A DNA stretch of 64,000 nt, taken from Pseudomonas sp. (GTDB lineage: Bacteria; Pseudomonadota; Gammaproteobacteria; Pseudomonadales; Pseudomonadaceae). Position 1 is the stretch's first letter. The number at the start of each line of letters is the position of its first letter. Below the pieces are notes generated by a model. That model saw only the letters and a list, made by a program, of their open reading frames with translations. It made no database searches and was not told the DNA's origin. A program made the position numbers and the translations under genes. Below, piece after piece: positions 30,784 to 40,049 of this stretch. The stretch covers positions 1 to 64,000 of the forward strand of contig NZ_JAUXMX010000037.1 of NCBI RefSeq assembly GCF_030683065.1, written 5' to 3'.

Positions 30784-32049
30784 CTAGAAGCGCCAGGTCG
30801 CACTGGCACTCAGAACCTGGATCCAGGCACCGTCGAAACTGCCAGACACGCGGTCACCATTGGGTTTTTCCTGGGTAACCGGCATGTCACCCATCCAGGC
30901 GAACTCATAGCTCAGATTCAGCTCGGTCTGCTCATCCAGCGCATGGGTAAGGCCGGTAGCGAAACGCCAGTTCTCACCCATTGGCACGGTGATACTGCGA
31001 TCCTTGTCGGCCACCGACGAGCTGTCGTAACCCACACCCGCCGACCACATCCAGCGTGGGTCGAAACGGTATTGGCTACCCAGCGACAGGTGCCAGGTGT
31101 CCTTGAAGTTGGCATTCAGGGAAGCCGACTTGGGCTGGTTGCTGTCCAGGTCGATACCGACCTCACCAAAGCGCGACCAGTCTTGCCAGTTGGCGCTGGC
31201 CAGCAGCGCCCACTGTGGATCCAGTTGGTGATACAGGCTGAAGGTCAGGGTCTGCGGCACCTGCATCTTCAGGGTAGTGGCGGCGTCCAGCACGCCGCGA
31301 TTTTGCAATGCGTTCGTGGCTAGCGGGCCCAGGCCCTCAAGCTTCATGTTGTCCTCGAACTCCAGGTCTATCTCGCTGGTGTAACTGAGACCCAGGCGGG
31401 TACCCGGATTCGGCGAATAGATCAGCCCAAGGCTGGCGCCATAGCTCCAGTCATCGGCTTCGAACTTGGCCCGGCCATCGCTCAGCAGCGGATTGAGATT
31501 GTTCACCGCCAGCTCGTTGCTCAGCATGGCGTAGTAGCCAATCAAGCCGAGGCCAACAGCCCACTGATCGTTGAACTTGTAGGCCACGCTGGGCATAAAG
31601 GTCATGCCCATCAGTGCCCCGTCCTGCAGGAAGTAGCGACCGCTCCAGTCGTCCTCGTAGTCGACACTCAGGCCGAAATCACCATAGTTGGCGAAGCCGA
31701 CGGACCAGCCATTGCCCAGCTCATGGGTGACGAACAGGCTGGCGCCCGGGATCCACTCCACCGCATTGCCACTGTCGCCGCCGCCGACAGTGGTGTTGCC
31801 GTCGACTTCGAAGCGCATATTGCCGTGCAACAGCTGAGCCCCACCACTGACCTGGGTACCGGACAGCAGCGCCATACCTGCCACGTTGCTAGCCAGGGTC
31901 GCCGGCCCCTGGGCACGTGCAGCAGCACCGGCGTTGGCCAGGCCGACGCCGTCGCTGCCAACCTCATAAAGCATCAGGCCACCGGCCAGCGCCGGCAGGG
32001 GCAAGGCCACCAGACAGGCCAGCAGGGTCAGGGGGAAATTCGGTTTCAT
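30784..32049 (-). CDS. OmpP1/FadL/TodX-family outer-membrane protein
   Basis: GGLMLYEVGSDGVGLANAGAAARAQGPATLASNVAGMALL N-terminal plug; barrel; terminal Phe. Confidence 0.9.
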   Translation of the reverse strand: MKPNFPLTLLACLVALPLPALAGGLMLYEVGSDGVGLANAGAAARAQGPATLASNVAGMALLSGTQVSGGAQLLHGNMRFEVDGNTTVGGGDSGNAVEWIPGASLFVTHELGNGWSVGFANYGDFGLSVDYEDDWSGRYFLQDGALMGMTFMPSVAYKFNDQWAVGLGLIGYYAMLSNELAVNNLNPLLSDGRAKFEADDWSYGASLGLIYSPNPGTRLGLSYTSEIDLEFEDNMKLEGLGPLATNALQNRGVLDAATTLKMQVPQTLTFSLYHQLDPQWALLASANWQDWSRFGEVGIDLDSNQPKSASLNANFKDTWHLSLGSQYRFDPRWMWSAGVGYDSSSVADKDRSITVPMGENWRFATGLTHALDEQTELNLSYEFAWMGDMPVTQEKPNGDRVSGSFDGAWIQVLSASATWRF

Positions 32050-32114
32050 GGGTTCAATCCTGCCAAATAGGTTGCGTCACTCCGGCGCGCACCATGCGCG
32101 CCGGAGTCGTCGAG

Positions 32115-34469
32115 TCAATGCACCTGAACGGTGATTGTGTCGATTTTGCCGGTGAAGGCCGAACGCTGGCCGCTGCCGATGCTTTCCACCACCGGGGTGG
32201 CCAGATCGACGCCGACATCAGCCGTTTCATCCGCGGAGAACACCACAGGCTGAGTGCGCTCAATCCGTCCTTCTGCCACCTTCTGCTCATTCACGTAAAG
32301 CGTGCCCTGCCCGCCCTTGCCGAGGCCACCGCCGTCATAGGCGAACTCATAGCGCACAGTGGCCTTGCCCGCCGGCAGTGGTTTACTCGCCTGCAGTGCA
32401 GTCTGCTGCAAACCCAGGTAGTTGTAGGCGTAACCCGGCACGCCGTCCTTGACGTACAGCGACCAGCCACCGAAACGGCCACCCTGAGCGATCAGGGTGC
32501 CATTGGCCCCGCCTGCGGGGATCTCCACCTCGGCGGTGATGGTCTTGGACTTGTTCTTCACGTTGATAAAGACGTTTTCGCTCATGCGCGTCATGCCCTC
32601 GCCCAGGGTCAGGGAGGTACGACCAGCCATCAGATCCAGACGCCCGGCGATTTCCGGCACGGCCCGCTCAAAGCCACGGTCATCGATGGGCAGCACGTGG
32701 TTCTTTTCGGCTTCGGCCATAAACAGGGCCTGCATCTGCTTGAGCTTCTCCGGCTGCTTGGCGGCCAGATCAGTACTCAGGCTGAAGTCATTGCGCACAT
32801 CGAACAGCTCCCAGACATCGTCGGCCAAGGGACGAATCGGCTTGGGCGCCCAGGCCTCGCGGTGGATGGTGCGGGCAAACCAGCCCTCATGGTAGATGGC
32901 GCGGTTGCCCACGATCTCGAAGTACTGGGTGGTGTTGCGCTCGGCTGCCTTGGCATCATCGAAGCTGTACGCCATGCTGGTGCCTTGCATGGGGATCTGC
33001 GGGGTACCATTGACCACTTTCGGCTCCGGCAAGCCGGCCGCCTCGAGAATGGTCGGCGCCACGTCGATCACATGGCTGAACTGGCTGCGTATTTCGCCCT
33101 TGGCCTTGATGCCCTTGGGCCAACTCACCACCAGGCCATTGCGGGTACCACCGAAATCGGAGGCCACCTGCTTGGTCCAGGCGAAGGGCGCGTCGAAGGC
33201 CACGGCCCAACCGGCGGCCATGTGCGGATAGGTGTCCGCACTGCCCCAGCTGTCCAGCTTCTTCAGCATGTCCGCCAGGCTTTCCGGTACACCGTTGAAG
33301 TAGGTGTACTCGTTGCTCATGCCGAACTCGCCGCCTTCGGCGCTGGTACCGTTGTCGCCGATGATGTAGTAGACCAGCGTATTGTCGGCCTGACCGATGT
33401 CGGCGGTAGCCTGCAGCAGGCGGCCGACCTCATGGTCGGTGTAATCGACGAATGCGGCAAAGACTTCGGCCTGATGGCTGAACAAGCGCTTCTCGTCAGC
33501 CGAAAGTTTGTCCCAGTCCTTGATTGCGGTGGGTTTGGGCGGCAGCTTGGTGCCGGCCGGAACGACGCCCTGCTTGATCTGACGGGCCAGGCTTTCTTCG
33601 CGGATCTTGTCCCAGCCCTGATCGAATTTACCCTTCCACTTGGCGATCCACTCCTTGGGCACATGATGCGGCGCATGCACGGCACCCGGCGAAAAGTAGA
33701 CAAAGAACGGTTTATCCGGCGTCAGCGCCTTCTGGTACTTCATCCAGGCCACGGCCTGGTCGGTCATGTCGGTGAGGAAGTGGTAATTCGGGTCCTCCGG
33801 CGCCTCGATCGGCGTGGTGCCATCGTACAGCGCCGGCGCCCAGTGATTGGTCTCACCGCCAAGGAAACCGTAGAACTTGTCGAAGCCCTGCTGAGTAGGC
33901 CAGCGGTTGAACGGGCCAGATACACCGGTTTCCGCCGCAGGCGTTTCATGCCACTTGCCGAAAGCGGCGGTGCTGTAACCATTTAGACGCAGCATCTCGG
34001 CCACGGGTGCAGTGGCGTTGGGAATCTGCCCGGTGTTGCCGGGGAAAGCCGTGGCCAACTCGGTGATCAGGCCCATGTTCACCGTATGGTGATTGCGCCC
34101 GGATTTGAGCGCGGCGCGGGTCGGCGAGCACACCGCCGTGGTGTGGAAGTTGTTGTAGCGCAGACCCTGCTGGGCCAGGCCATCGAGGGTCGGGGTCGTA
34201 ATCGGGCCACCAAAGGTGCTGGTTGCGCCAAAACCCAAATCATCGATCAGCACAATGATCACGTTAGGTGCGCCCTTGGGCGCCTCAATCCGGAAAGGAG
34301 CAGGCGGCGTGGCATTGCGCACGTCCAGTTCGGTGTAGCGAGGACGCTCAGGCTCGGCGATTGGAAGCACCGTGCGCTCGAGCGCCGGAGCGCCGGTTTG
34401 AGCATAAGCACCGATACTCGACAAGCTGCCGAGAAGAAAACAACACAAGACCGATCCGTAACGTTTCAT
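32115..34469 (-). CDS. Type I arylsulfatase
   Basis: Signal peptide; NVIIVLIDDLGFGATSTFGGPI; formylglycine motif CSPTRAALKSGR. Confidence 0.95.
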   Translation of the reverse strand: MKRYGSVLCCFLLGSLSSIGAYAQTGAPALERTVLPIAEPERPRYTELDVRNATPPAPFRIEAPKGAPNVIIVLIDDLGFGATSTFGGPITTPTLDGLAQQGLRYNNFHTTAVCSPTRAALKSGRNHHTVNMGLITELATAFPGNTGQIPNATAPVAEMLRLNGYSTAAFGKWHETPAAETGVSGPFNRWPTQQGFDKFYGFLGGETNHWAPALYDGTTPIEAPEDPNYHFLTDMTDQAVAWMKYQKALTPDKPFFVYFSPGAVHAPHHVPKEWIAKWKGKFDQGWDKIREESLARQIKQGVVPAGTKLPPKPTAIKDWDKLSADEKRLFSHQAEVFAAFVDYTDHEVGRLLQATADIGQADNTLVYYIIGDNGTSAEGGEFGMSNEYTYFNGVPESLADMLKKLDSWGSADTYPHMAAGWAVAFDAPFAWTKQVASDFGGTRNGLVVSWPKGIKAKGEIRSQFSHVIDVAPTILEAAGLPEPKVVNGTPQIPMQGTSMAYSFDDAKAAERNTTQYFEIVGNRAIYHEGWFARTIHREAWAPKPIRPLADDVWELFDVRNDFSLSTDLAAKQPEKLKQMQALFMAEAEKNHVLPIDDRGFERAVPEIAGRLDLMAGRTSLTLGEGMTRMSENVFINVKNKSKTITAEVEIPAGGANGTLIAQGGRFGGWSLYVKDGVPGYAYNYLGLQQTALQASKPLPAGKATVRYEFAYDGGGLGKGGQGTLYVNEQKVAEGRIERTQPVVFSADETADVGVDLATPVVESIGSGQRSAFTGKIDTITVQVH

Positions 34470-34619
34470 CCTGCTTTCTCCACAATTCCCAAGGTCGCTG
34501 GGTGCAGGATAGTAGTCACGTAGCGGTAGGCGTCAATTTACCTTGGCATTTTGCGCCAAGACTGTTTTAGGTCAATTTTCTGACACACGAAACCAAATCA
34601 GAGCGCGTCTTAATTGTTA

Positions 34620-35663
34620 TTAAAGAGGCTGCCTCAGGACTTGTAGACAGTTGCGCCGCAGGGCTCGCCACTGCGAAGGTGGCAAACCGGACCAGCGCCT
34701 GAATGCGCGATTGAACGACCCAGCGTCGGTGTATGCGAGCATGGCGGCGACCGCTTTTACGCTGAGATCTGTTTCCTTCAATAGCCTCTTGCTGATGGCG
34801 TAACGGGCCACATCTACAATTGAAAAATAACTCGCACCCTCCAATTCCAGCTGCCGATTCAGGGAACGTGTACTGAGGCCAAGATGCTGAGCAATATCAG
34901 CCTGGCAACATTTGCCAGACAGTAGCTGCGCATAAATGGCGACCTGCGCACGCTCAGCCAATGCCAGATGACCGGCCGGGTTAGCCGCGCACTCAACACC
35001 GGCCAAGCCAGGTAAGCCTGTAGGCAACACTCTTGCCAGCACCTCCGAAGGGAAGAGCAGTTCGTTATTCAGGCTGTTGAAGTGACATGGCGCCCCCATC
35101 AATTGCTCATATTTCTCGGGCCTAGTCGGTGGGCGATGGGAGAAGTGTAGTGCCTCAGGCCGCCATGTGGGCCCGCACAAATCCTGCATGATGCGTAATG
35201 CGATCATAAGGGCCGCGTCCTGAATCAATGACAACCCACTGAAGCTGCCCTCAAACACGCCATAACCTAATGCCGCGTATCCATCCACATGACGCAGGGT
35301 CACAATTGCGGCACGATCGTGCAGATACAGCATTTGCTGCGCTGCCTCCAAGGCCTGCCCCACTGTCGGCATCATGCCCATCACTTGAGCGACCGGGCCG
35401 AGCTGAGCGACACCGCTGTAATACCCCAGCAATAGCCCCAAGTGTTCGCAATGCAACTGCTGGGCAGCGCGTTCCAAGATGCGCCCCAACGTGACCATCG
35501 GAATACTATTCTCCGGCTGTTGAAGCAGTGCAGGCGAAATATTCAACTCGCGCAAAATGGGCGCCAAGGAGCCGCCCAAAGACTCCATCAGCCTGGGCAA
35601 TGCCATCAGCGGAGCCACCCGCAGTTGCCCTCTAGCCAAAGATAACGACCTATCCATAGCCAC
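34620..35663 (-). CDS. AraC-family transcriptional regulator (Arabinose_bd-type N-terminus)
   Basis: C-terminal HTH (VKAVAAMLAYTDAGSFNRAFRRWSGLPPSQWR), upstream on the same strand as the sulfatase. Confidence 0.92.
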   Translation of the reverse strand: MAMDRSLSLARGQLRVAPLMALPRLMESLGGSLAPILRELNISPALLQQPENSIPMVTLGRILERAAQQLHCEHLGLLLGYYSGVAQLGPVAQVMGMMPTVGQALEAAQQMLYLHDRAAIVTLRHVDGYAALGYGVFEGSFSGLSLIQDAALMIALRIMQDLCGPTWRPEALHFSHRPPTRPEKYEQLMGAPCHFNSLNNELLFPSEVLARVLPTGLPGLAGVECAANPAGHLALAERAQVAIYAQLLSGKCCQADIAQHLGLSTRSLNRQLELEGASYFSIVDVARYAISKRLLKETDLSVKAVAAMLAYTDAGSFNRAFRRWSGLPPSQWRALRRNCLQVLRQPL

Positions 35664-36093
35664 CTGCCTTGTTCAATCCGAACGCAATGCCCGCCAAGCG
35701 AGCTGCACCGGATTCTAGGTAGCACGAAGCTTGGCTTTATTAATCCAGATCAACGTAATCAGTGATGCTCAGGTACGTGGCCAGCACGTAATACTGCAGC
35801 CATGTCATTTGACCTAACCGTGTTGGTTGTAAAGTCCTAAGCCGGCGTGCCCCATCTTGATGGTCAATCCATCTCGTCAGGATGTCCCCGGCATACTGAA
35901 TAACCTGCCCGGCAAGCGAGGTGTCAACACAAAAGGCGGCACTGCGGCCGGACAACGCCGTAAGGACGATCCGTGGCCGCGAGCCCTATGAAGGAAGGAT
36001 CTTAACTAACGGATTGAGTTTGCCGTCATGGTGACGCCTACCAACTTTTCCTTCAGGCATCTGGCATGAACGAATACTCGTATTCACGTTACC

Positions 36094-36429
36094 TCAACGT
36101 CGAACGGAACGTCGGGCAACCCCGCCCACATTGCCGATCACTCCAGGTTGATTAATGCCTGGATCCACCACTCCTACGCCAGGAGCACCGAGGCCAACGC
36201 CAGGTGCTACTCCTAAACCAGGTGCACCCACACCGACGCCGGGGGCCACGCCTACGCCAGGCGCGCCGACTCCAACACCGGGAGCGACGCCTACACCGCG
36301 CGTGACCCCAGGGCCAGGCTTACCAACTCCGAGGCCGGGATCGACCGCTGCAGCTGTACCGGCCAGCACCAGAATCAAACACCCAATCACTGGTACAAAT
36401 ATGCGCTGCGCCGCTTCGTACTTCATCAT
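36094..36429 (-). CDS. Small secreted elastin-like Gly/Val/Pro repeat protein
   Basis: Signal peptide ([17 protein letters not shown]) followed by 13-aa repeats [13 protein letters not shown] / [13 protein letters not shown] / [13 protein letters not shown]. Confidence 0.7.
   Translation of the reverse strand: MMKYEAAQRIFVPVIGCLILVLAGTAAAVDPGLGVGKPGPGVTRGVGVAPGVGVGAPGVGVAPGVGVGAPGLGVAPGVGLGAPGVGVVDPGINQPGVIGNVGGVARRSVRR
36181..36297. repeat. 39-bp (13-codon) tandem repeat, three units
   Basis: Encodes residues 45-83 of the minus-strand ORF: three consecutive G(V/L)GVAPGVG(V/L)GAP units. Confidence 0.8.
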
Positions 36430-36465
36430 TGCCTCCCGTTACATATGGCGTCGCCTCAATGGCGA

Positions 36466-36867
36466 CTACTGCACGACATAGACCAGGTTGTTGCCCTGGA
36501 AGCCCGAGCGGTAAAGGACACCACCGCAATTCTGATATTCGACGCCGCTGTTGATCTCGGCCTTGCAGCCAGCTGGCAAGGTACTGACAACGGTACCGAC
36601 CGCCGGAGCGCCTGCCGGGCGTGAAGCGGTGGCCTGCGGTTGCGCTGCAGTAGCAGGCGGAGTTGCTCTCGATGCCGCGGCCGCACGGGCGGTACTACGC
36701 CGCGCAACGCCGGCCACCGACAAGGGAGTGAGGGGCCTGCCAACAACGGCGTGGGCTTCAGGCATCAGTGTCAAACCCGACACTGAATCGGTCGATACTT
36801 GCGCCAGGTACAGCATCGGCACCAACGATGCGACGACGAACGTCTTGAGTATTTTGCTTGCTGCCAT
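36466..36867 (-). CDS. Small secreted protein with Ala-rich linker and C-terminal YQNCGGVLYRSGFQGNNLVYVV motif
   Basis: Signal-like N-terminus, GVARRSTARAAAASRA linker; between the DUF2092 gene and the elastin-like gene on the same strand. Confidence 0.7.
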   Translation of the reverse strand: MAASKILKTFVVASLVPMLYLAQVSTDSVSGLTLMPEAHAVVGRPLTPLSVAGVARRSTARAAAASRATPPATAAQPQATASRPAGAPAVGTVVSTLPAGCKAEINSGVEYQNCGGVLYRSGFQGNNLVYVVQ

Positions 36868-36882
36868 GTCGAATTCCTTGAT

Positions 36883-37644
36883 TTAGCGCGGCAGAAAATC
36901 GACTTTGTTGACACCCGCAGGCGCTACGAACGAAAAAGTCTGCGCATCGAAAATCGGCTTCAACTCCCACTTTGTAAGCGTAACCGCGAACTGCGGCGCA
37001 TTGGGCAGGTCGCGCGTGGTGATAATGAGCTTGCGCGGCAACGGCTGCGAGCCTTCCTGAATCCAAACCTGCAAATCGACATGCGGTGCGCGGAAGGCAA
37101 GATGGTCACAGCGCACGCCCTCAATCATGGCCTTACCCACCACGAAACCATCGGTTACGCCGTCCATCAATACATCGAAAGCATTCTTATTAATCAGGTC
37201 ACCTGCTGGCGCGACTATGTCGAGCTTGGTCCGGGCAAATTCGAGCATGGCCTCTAGCGTGTCAGGCGCCGCAACTTGAGCGTAGGCCTTGTCCTGCGGG
37301 TTATGCAGCGTTAGAGATTTGCCGTCGTAGACAAAAACCTGATCAACAAGATCACCGGTGCGTTCGGCACGAAGCTTATCTGGCCGCTGCACCGACACAC
37401 GGGCACTGTGATTGAACTCTATCTTCTGCCCGGAGTTCAGCACGACTTCAAGAGTATTGCGCGTCTCAGCGTTGAACTGCTTCTGACTCGCGAGAAAATC
37501 GGTTGACTCCTTCATCAGCCGCTGTGCCTCAGGATCTATGCCTGCAGGCTGGGCCTGAACCGCCAGCGCAAAACTGGCTAAGACAACTATTGAGCCGCAC
37601 CAAATAAATGTTGCCTCCAGATGCTTGCGAAGAGTGGATTGCAT
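36883..37644 (-). CDS. DUF2092-like periplasmic protein
   Basis: MQSTLRKHLEATFIWCGSIVVLASFALAVQAQ; IDPEAQRLMKESTDFLASQKQFNAETRNTLEVVLNSGQKIEF; LolA/LppX-like beta body. Confidence 0.82.
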   Translation of the reverse strand: MQSTLRKHLEATFIWCGSIVVLASFALAVQAQPAGIDPEAQRLMKESTDFLASQKQFNAETRNTLEVVLNSGQKIEFNHSARVSVQRPDKLRAERTGDLVDQVFVYDGKSLTLHNPQDKAYAQVAAPDTLEAMLEFARTKLDIVAPAGDLINKNAFDVLMDGVTDGFVVGKAMIEGVRCDHLAFRAPHVDLQVWIQEGSQPLPRKLIITTRDLPNAPQFAVTLTKWELKPIFDAQTFSFVAPAGVNKVDFLPR

Positions 37645-37970
37645 GATGGGTCTATCCTTATTGAGTGATGCCCACTGCAATCGATATGCTCGATCGCTTG
37701 CCAATCCACTAGATGGTGCAACCCCACCCTGAGGTTTAGCTTCGGAGCTTATTTAAACTGTAGGACAGCTTTTTCAGCAGCTGAAAATTTATCTTCTAGC
37801 CTGCTGTAACTTGGCCATCGCGCAGGCAGGTTCGCTCGGCGTATACACATAGCGGCCTAGCCTGGCAAAAGACTGGTAAAGCGCAGATTTTCAGGAAACA
37901 GCCTCTGTGAAAATGAATACCTGTATTGCTATGGGTCGGCATGAGCCAGACGAAATAATCTCCACCGTAG

Positions 37971-38969
37971 TCAACGCGCTTGTTCAGGCAGCTGCGGCTC
38001 GAATCTGATTGGTGCAGACCAGACCAGGCCACCCTCGATCTGCCCAGACAGGTGATAAACCCCGGCCAGCACTCCTCGCTCGGGACTGCGCATCAGTTCG
38101 AGCCACTCCTCATCAAAGGCGGCATTGATATTCTTGCGTAGCTGCGCTTCTGTTTCCGGCCGGTCATTCTCGCGCGCGATGGCAGTGAAGGCCGCCACGC
38201 CCAGGGAAATAGTCGCGCCGGCCACCCCACCGACTATTGCCGAGACTGCGCTGGCGCCGCCGCTGGTGGTGAAGTCGGCCACCAGCCGTTCGCTGGTTCG
38301 TTGCGCCACCGAGGAAATTCCGGGGTTCGCCGACCAGTTACCCAGGCCCCCGGAGGGGCTGCGGATACTTGTGATCAGAGCCTTATAGGCCGGCAGCCTG
38401 TCGAGCGGGTCGGCGTGCACGAGCTGGTAAAGGGAGGCGCCGGGGGCAAGCGCAATCGCCGGAATCTCCTTGAGGCGCTGGTCGAACTGCTCCTGCGGTA
38501 CGCCATGGCGCGGCCCAATGCCGTGCAGCCGCTGGTCGAGTTGGCGAACGTAGAGCCCGATCGTGCGCTGCATGATCTGCTCCGGGCTGGTCTCCTCGGC
38601 GACCGGCTTCAGCACGCGACTCTGGTACTGCTCCTGCAGATAGAGGGCCAGCCGCTGGACAGTCGAATCCTTCTCGCCATCGGCGCTCAGCTTGTACCAG
38701 GACACCTTCACGCTCAGCCATTGCTGGGTCCAGTAGCTGGAGAACCACGGAATGAAGACGACGTCGGTCTGCCGGTAAACCAGATCCATCCAGCGCTGCA
38801 TATCCTTCAGGGCATGCGCTCTGGCCTGGTCCGAGGCGGCCTGCGAGGCCGCGGCGATGTCGCGGTCGACCTGCTGCCAGGTGCTCGCGGCAATCTGTAT
38901 CGGCGGGTCGCTGGCACAGCCCGCCAGTGCCAGCAGCAGGGCGACGATCAGGACTCGCAGACTGGTCAT
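37971..38969 (-). CDS. Hypothetical lipoprotein
   Basis: MTSLRVLIVALLLALAGCASDPP lipobox; later Gly/Ala-rich hydrophobic stretch (SAIVGGVAGATISLGVAAFTAIA). Confidence 0.75.
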   Translation of the reverse strand: MTSLRVLIVALLLALAGCASDPPIQIAASTWQQVDRDIAAASQAASDQARAHALKDMQRWMDLVYRQTDVVFIPWFSSYWTQQWLSVKVSWYKLSADGEKDSTVQRLALYLQEQYQSRVLKPVAEETSPEQIMQRTIGLYVRQLDQRLHGIGPRHGVPQEQFDQRLKEIPAIALAPGASLYQLVHADPLDRLPAYKALITSIRSPSGGLGNWSANPGISSVAQRTSERLVADFTTSGGASAVSAIVGGVAGATISLGVAAFTAIARENDRPETEAQLRKNINAAFDEEWLELMRSPERGVLAGVYHLSGQIEGGLVWSAPIRFEPQLPEQAR

Positions 38970-39114
38970 CTCAAGCCTCCGCAGCAGCAATGCAAGCACA
39001 TACAGGGGTTGTAGGAGGCCTCCAGCGCTGCTCATGAACCTGCTATCCCGCAGGCCCATGACGCTTGCGCAGCGCTGCCAGCCCCGCGCCAACGGAACGT
39101 CCTGCTCGTCCGGC

Positions 39115-39180
39115 TCTGGTGTTGTGCGTTCTGGTGTTGTGAGTTCTGGTGTTGTGAGTATAGGTGTTGTGAGTATAGGT
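39115..39180. repeat. 15-bp short tandem repeat, four full units plus a partial
   Basis: TCTGGTGTTGTGCGT / TCTGGTGTTGTGAGT / TCTGGTGTTGTGAGT / ATAGGTGTTGTGAGT / ATAGGT. Confidence 0.9.
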
Positions 39181-39278
39181 GCCGGCAAGGCTGTTGCCTT
39201 CACGGTGCCCGGCAACTGCACGCAGGCTCAAGGCTCAGCTGTGGGGAAAATATCGAGCGCCGTAGCGAGGCCGTCATT

Positions 39279-39705
39279 CTAGGAGGCTGTCCGAGAACGG
39301 AGCAGTGTTCAGTACCTCACCTGTTCCGGCGGTGCTGTACTGGCGCTGAAACGGTGCCGCAATGATGGCCTCAGCCAAAGGCCGAGAAATCTATAAAGAT
39401 CGCAAGACCTTCGTTGAACCGCTATTTGGCCAGATCAAAAATTGAGCAGGAGCAGTTGAACACCTGGGTCAGTTTTCGGTCAGCGGCAACAGGTGAAGGG
39501 TTTAGTGCGCCCGGAATACGGAAACTTAGTGCCAAAGCCGACCTAAAGCGCTGAATTTTGCCTTAAAACAGGCAAAAGTGGCCTCGTAAAGCGGCTAACG
39601 AAAGTTTTGTTGAGGCTTGGTTGACCGTAGATCACCTTCGGGTGGTCAAGTGGTGCTTTGGGGGCGCCGGGCGGACTGGAACCGCATTCTCAGGCAGCCT
39701 CCTGG
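39279..39705 (+). mobile_element. Degenerate IS remnant (IS1182-like) with transposase C-terminal fragment and decayed TIRs
   Basis: MMASAKGREIYKDRKTFVEPLFGQIKN* resembles the VEPxFGQIK transposase motif; ends CTAGGAGGCTGTCCGAGAA and TTCTCAGGCAGCCTCCTGG are inverted with 3 mismatches in 19. Confidence 0.65.
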
Positions 39706-40049
39706 GTTTGCAGAAGGCGCAGCGCTGCCGTGTTTATGATCCAAATCAACTTTCCCTTTACCGAGGCGCGCCACTATCGCCACGGCATGTCCTATGAGCT
39801 GTGGATGGCTCAGCATCTGCAAGGTCAATCGAAAGCCCTGCCGACAGAAGAAACCTCTCGGATTAATACGACCTTCATCGCGCTGGGGGATGCATGAGCC
39901 TCGAACATTCCGCGCCTGCAACGACAGGGCTTGCATGCGACCGTGGGTAAAAGCGTCAGACAAAGAAACTCAGGCTCGTCTAGCTTTTTATCGTGCTGTT
40001 GCTATGCAAGAGCAAGTACCCGGATCAATAGCAGCGGATGGAGATTTCA

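Noticed and set aside
31917-33986. 689-aa plus-strand ORF
   Set aside because: Antisense to the FadL-like and arylsulfatase genes; His/Gly/Arg-rich composition typical of high-GC shadow ORFs.
35740-35955. 71-aa minus-strand ORF upstream of the AraC gene
   Set aside because: No recognisable motif and the region looks like decayed intergenic DNA; insufficient support.
36155-36481. Plus-strand ORF of [12 protein letters not shown] repeats (mucin/linker-like)
   Set aside because: It is the antisense of the elastin-like ORF. The minus frame has a signal peptide and fits the adjacent minus-strand operon, whereas the plus frame has no convincing start context.
39115-39180. Possible CRISPR repeats
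   Set aside because: Contiguous 15-bp units without spacers; a simple tandem repeat.
39735-39897. Short ORF MIQINFPFTEARHYRHGMSYELWMAQHLQGQSKALPTEETSRINTTFIALGDA
   Set aside because: Only ~53 aa and no family recognised; may be a gene fragment next to the IS remnant, but unsupported.
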